The notes below the pieces were generated by a model that made no database searches, was not told the origin of the DNA, and was given only the letters and a program-made list of their open reading frames with translations. A stretch of 15,603 nucleotides of DNA from Bacteroidota bacterium (GTDB lineage: Bacteria; Bacteroidota; Bacteroidia; Flavobacteriales; Weeksellaceae): contig JAEWOR010000042.1 in assembly GCA_023399595.1 (NCBI GenBank), positions 1-15,603 on the forward strand. Reading direction: 5' to 3'. The stretch's first letter is position 1; each line of letters begins with the position of its first letter. Both the position numbers and the translations under genes were made by a program. Shown here in pieces: positions 14,110-15,603 of this stretch.

Positions 14110-14685
14110 TTATGATATTATTTGACCTTTGTAATACTTGGAGAGAAAAAATGCTAAATCCTCTTTATATCCAATTCCTGACGCTTCAAATTTCCATTGA
14201 CCGTTTCTTTTGTATAAGCGACCAAATTCAATCCCTGTCTCGACAGAAAAATCTTCTTCCAACTCATATTTAGCAACTTCATTTCCATTATTGTCATCTA
14301 CAATTCTGATATACGAATTTCTTACTTGTCCAAAATTCTGTCTCCTTTCCTCAAATTTATCAATAGTAACAACAAATAAAATCTCGTTAATTCTGCTATC
14401 AATTTTCGATAAATCAATTTGAATAGACTCATCATCACCTATATCACTATTACCTCCTGTTGGATCATCACCTGTATGCCGAGCAGAGCCATCAGGAGAC
14501 TCTAGATTACCATAGAAAACGAAAAATTCTTCTGCAGGAATTAGACGATTCGAATCGATCATTATTGCAGAAACATCTAAATCAAATTCATGTCCGGTTC
14601 CTTCATTAGGATCCCATCCAAGACCGATTGTCATTCTTGTAAGACCAATGTCTATTCGTTGTCCTTTTTGTAAATTAATTGCCAT
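14110..14685 (-). CDS. terD: TerD family Ca2+-binding protein (first copy)
   Basis: This 191-residue protein is the first gene of the operon. The TerD features are MAINLQKGQR (1-10), GLGWDPNEG (21-29), FDLDVSAIMI (34-43) and the acidic Ca2+ loop HTGDDPTGGNSDIGDDE (70-86). RRQNFGQVRNSYIRIVDD and QWKFEASGIGYKEDL follow. The Ca2+ loop is two residues longer than in the second terD copy, with a GGNS insertion, so its affinity may differ. Family proteins are cytoplasmic, bind Ca2+ and associate with TerC and other Ter proteins at the membrane. The start follows 442 bp of non-coding DNA, where the operon promoter must lie. A TATTTTCG on the minus strand (complement of 14743-14750) is one base off the Bacteroidota -7 box and is only a weak candidate. 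Confidence 0.94.
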   Translation of the reverse strand: MAINLQKGQRIDIGLTRMTIGLGWDPNEGTGHEFDLDVSAIMIDSNRLIPAEEFFVFYGNLESPDGSARHTGDDPTGGNSDIGDDESIQIDLSKIDSRINEILFVVTIDKFEERRQNFGQVRNSYIRIVDDNNGNEVAKYELEEDFSVETGIEFGRLYKRNGQWKFEASGIGYKEDLAFFLSKYYKGQIIS

Positions 14686-14862
14686 AGTTTTCTTTATTGT
14701 TTGAATTTATTTGGCTTACTTGGGAAAAAGCATCCAAATTCCCGAAAATACATATTTTTGCTTAATTAGTGAAATTTATTCCATTAAAATTATTATTCAC
14801 AGCATAGTTAATAAAGACTGTATTAATATTCATAAAATTAAAGCAAAATAATGAAGTAAAAA

Positions 14863-15056
14863 AAAGTAAGTAAAGTAAGTAAGTTTTGAAACAAAACTTT
14901 TTTAAAAAAAATTGTTGAAAAAAAACTATTTAAAACAGTGAAGATATGGGAAAAGTAAGGAAGCAGAAAGAGCGGTTTGCACTGAAAATATCTATTTCAG
15001 CATTTTTTTCAGAAAGAAAAAATAAAAATTTTCTTTTGCTGAAAGTTACTTACTTT
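14863..15056. repeat. AAAGTAAGTAA repeats with a distant inverted copy
   Basis: AAAGTAAGTAA occurs at 14863-14873 and again, offset by 9 bp, at 14872-14882. An exact inverted copy, TTACTTACTTT, lies at 15046-15056. The enclosed 160 bp contain further inverted pairs, including TTTCAGCA facing TGCTGAAA. The arrangement could be an iteron-like protein-binding array or the arms of a long stem. Confidence 0.65.
14881..14905 (+). terminator. Terminator-like hairpin, plus direction
   Basis: AAGTTTTG (14881-14888) and CAAAACTT (14892-14899) form a perfect 8-bp stem with a 3-nt loop, followed by Ts on the plus strand. No plus-strand gene precedes it within the window, so its function as a terminator is doubtful. 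Confidence 0.35.
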
Positions 15057-15082
15057 AATAATCCAATGAAAAAGGGTGCAAT

Positions 15083-15120
15083 CCTCACACTAAATCCCTC
15101 TCCTAATGGAGAGGGACCTT
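15083..15120. repeat. Dispersed intergenic repeat-like hairpin
   Basis: CCCTCTCC (15096-15103) and GGAGAGGG (15108-15115) form a perfect 8-bp stem with a TAAT loop, flanked by CCTCACACTAAAT on the left. The flank plus stem closely resembles a palindromic repeat I remember as scattered between genes in many Flavobacteriia genomes. It lies 8 bp beyond the frame that ends at 15128 and could also serve as that gene's terminator, although no T tract follows. Confidence 0.6.
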
Positions 15121-15127
15121 AATTGCA

Positions 15128-15603
15128 TTAGTTTGGAAATCTATAAGGAATTTCGGTTTGTTTTTCGGAAAGTTTTGGGGGTTCTCCACTGTCCTTGTTT
15201 TTGTGGTCCACAATTTGATAATCTAAGAAATTTACGGCGTAAACATAAGAGTTATTCCGCATAATTCTATTGTAGCCGTGTTTCCTTAAAGCCTTTCCTA
15301 ATTTGGTAACAGAAGCATCCGAAATATTTAGATTTGCGCGGTTGGTTATCATTTGCAGGATTTGCGTTGTATTTAAGAAATATTGAGCGGTTTCCTTTGT
15401 GGCACTTTCAAACCAAGTCAATAACAATTCTTCTTCAGGACTTCTCATCTGATATTGTTCGTTGTTGGCGTTGATTTCTTTGATTTCTTCCTGGTTAAAC
15501 CAATGGCGGAATTCTGATCTGTAGAGTGATACTGCCTGAGCATACACTTTATTGATGTCAATATTATGGGTGTATTCAATGTTTTCTACTTCGAAACATA
15601 AAA
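15128..15603 (-). CDS. VirE/VapE-type protein, C-terminal part (DUF3874-like), 5' end outside the window
   Basis: The frame is open to the right edge of the window and ends at 15128. Inside are 158 codons. The section CFEVENIEYTHNIDINKVYA continues without a stop into AQAVSLYRSEFRHWFNQEEI, so a GTG at 15547 is not the true start. The string FNQEEIKEINANNEQYQMRS, followed by a winged-helix-like tail (NISDASVTKLGKALRKHGYN, YVYAV), is what I know from the end of Bacteroidota VirE/VapE (DUF3874) proteins. These are large primase/helicase-like ATPases that are frequent in integrative elements. The catalytic ATPase part is beyond the window. It is 442 bp from the Ter operon, on the same strand but upstream of it, and separately ended. 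Confidence 0.72.
   Translation of the reverse strand, partial: LCFEVENIEYTHNIDINKVYAQAVSLYRSEFRHWFNQEEIKEINANNEQYQMRSPEEELLLTWFESATKETAQYFLNTTQILQMITNRANLNISDASVTKLGKALRKHGYNRIMRNNSYVYAVNFLDYQIVDHKNKDSGEPPKLSEKQTEIPYRFPN

Larger units (their letters stand above)
14686..15127. other. Non-coding leader of the Ter operon with repeats
   Basis: No gene is visible in this AT-rich stretch. It must contain the Ter operon promoter, but no full TTTG/TAnnTTTG pair was found; the best partial -7 match is the complement of 14743-14750. Other structure present includes overlapping 9-bp direct repeats at 14863-14882, a hairpin at 14881-14899, an inverted TTTCAGCA/TGCTGAAA pair around 14996-15044, and the dispersed-repeat-like hairpin at 15083-15120. 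Confidence 0.6.

Noticed and set aside
3918..14685. Naming the locus simply as tellurite resistance
   Set aside because: The family name is historical; the kinase, phosphatase and vWA genes and the HAD/PRTase module indicate a broader signalling system, and nothing in the sequence shows tellurite as the substrate.
15545..15547. GTG start for the gene ending at 15128
   Set aside because: The frame continues upstream without a stop to the window edge and the translated sequence there is family-like, so the gene is truncated by the window.

Overview
The window looks like accessory DNA from a member of the Bacteroidota, probably a Flavobacteriia/Weeksellaceae genome such as Chryseobacterium or a relative. 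The evidence is AT-rich genes without Shine-Dalgarno sequences, a TAnnTTTG-type promoter box, and flanking genes (a VirE/DUF3874-type C-terminus and a DUF6943-like protein) that are typical of mobile elements in this phylum. The genus is an inference.

Layout, left to right. (1) Positions 2-404 on the plus strand carry the end of a coiled-coil protein, overlapped by a small two-helix membrane protein, then a terminator; this resembles the tail of a phage lysis cassette or a conjugative-element operon. (2) Positions 640-1094 on the minus strand carry a 141-residue DUF6943-like gene with a UUCG-type terminator. (3) Positions 1095-2176 hold no convincing gene but are packed with inverted repeats: a roughly 190-bp nested palindrome followed by eight or more separate stem-loops. 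This is the least explained part of the window and may be a structured RNA or a DNA-processing site. (4) Positions 2177-3791 on the minus strand carry an AbiEi/AbiEii-type toxin-antitoxin pair. A 15-bp perfect inverted repeat lies over its putative promoter.

(5) Positions 3918-14685 form one tight 13-gene minus-strand operon, a Ter (tellurite-resistance/stress-response) system. In transcription order it has a TerD, a TerA-like TerD-domain protein, a HAD-fold protein, a phosphoribosyltransferase-like protein, a second TerD, a TerZ-like protein, a 56-residue basic protein, three von Willebrand A (TerY-like) proteins, a PP2C phosphatase, a Ser/Thr-type kinase with a zinc ribbon, and the membrane protein TerC. 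In published comparative genomics of Ter systems, vWA + PP2C + kinase is the TerY-P signalling triad, TerD-family proteins bind Ca2+, TerC is the membrane partner, and HAD/PRTase genes belong to an associated biosynthetic module. The operon therefore looks like a metal- and phosphorylation-linked stress or anti-invader system. The toxin-antitoxin pair beside it makes the locus resemble a defence/stress island.

(6) Positions 14686-15127 are non-coding, with 9-bp direct repeats, a distant inverted copy of them, and a hairpin resembling an intergenic repeat dispersed in Flavobacteriia genomes. (7) Positions 15128-15603 on the minus strand hold the 3' part of a VirE/VapE-type gene that runs off the window.

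No tRNA, rRNA, CRISPR array, insertion sequence or recombinase was seen.
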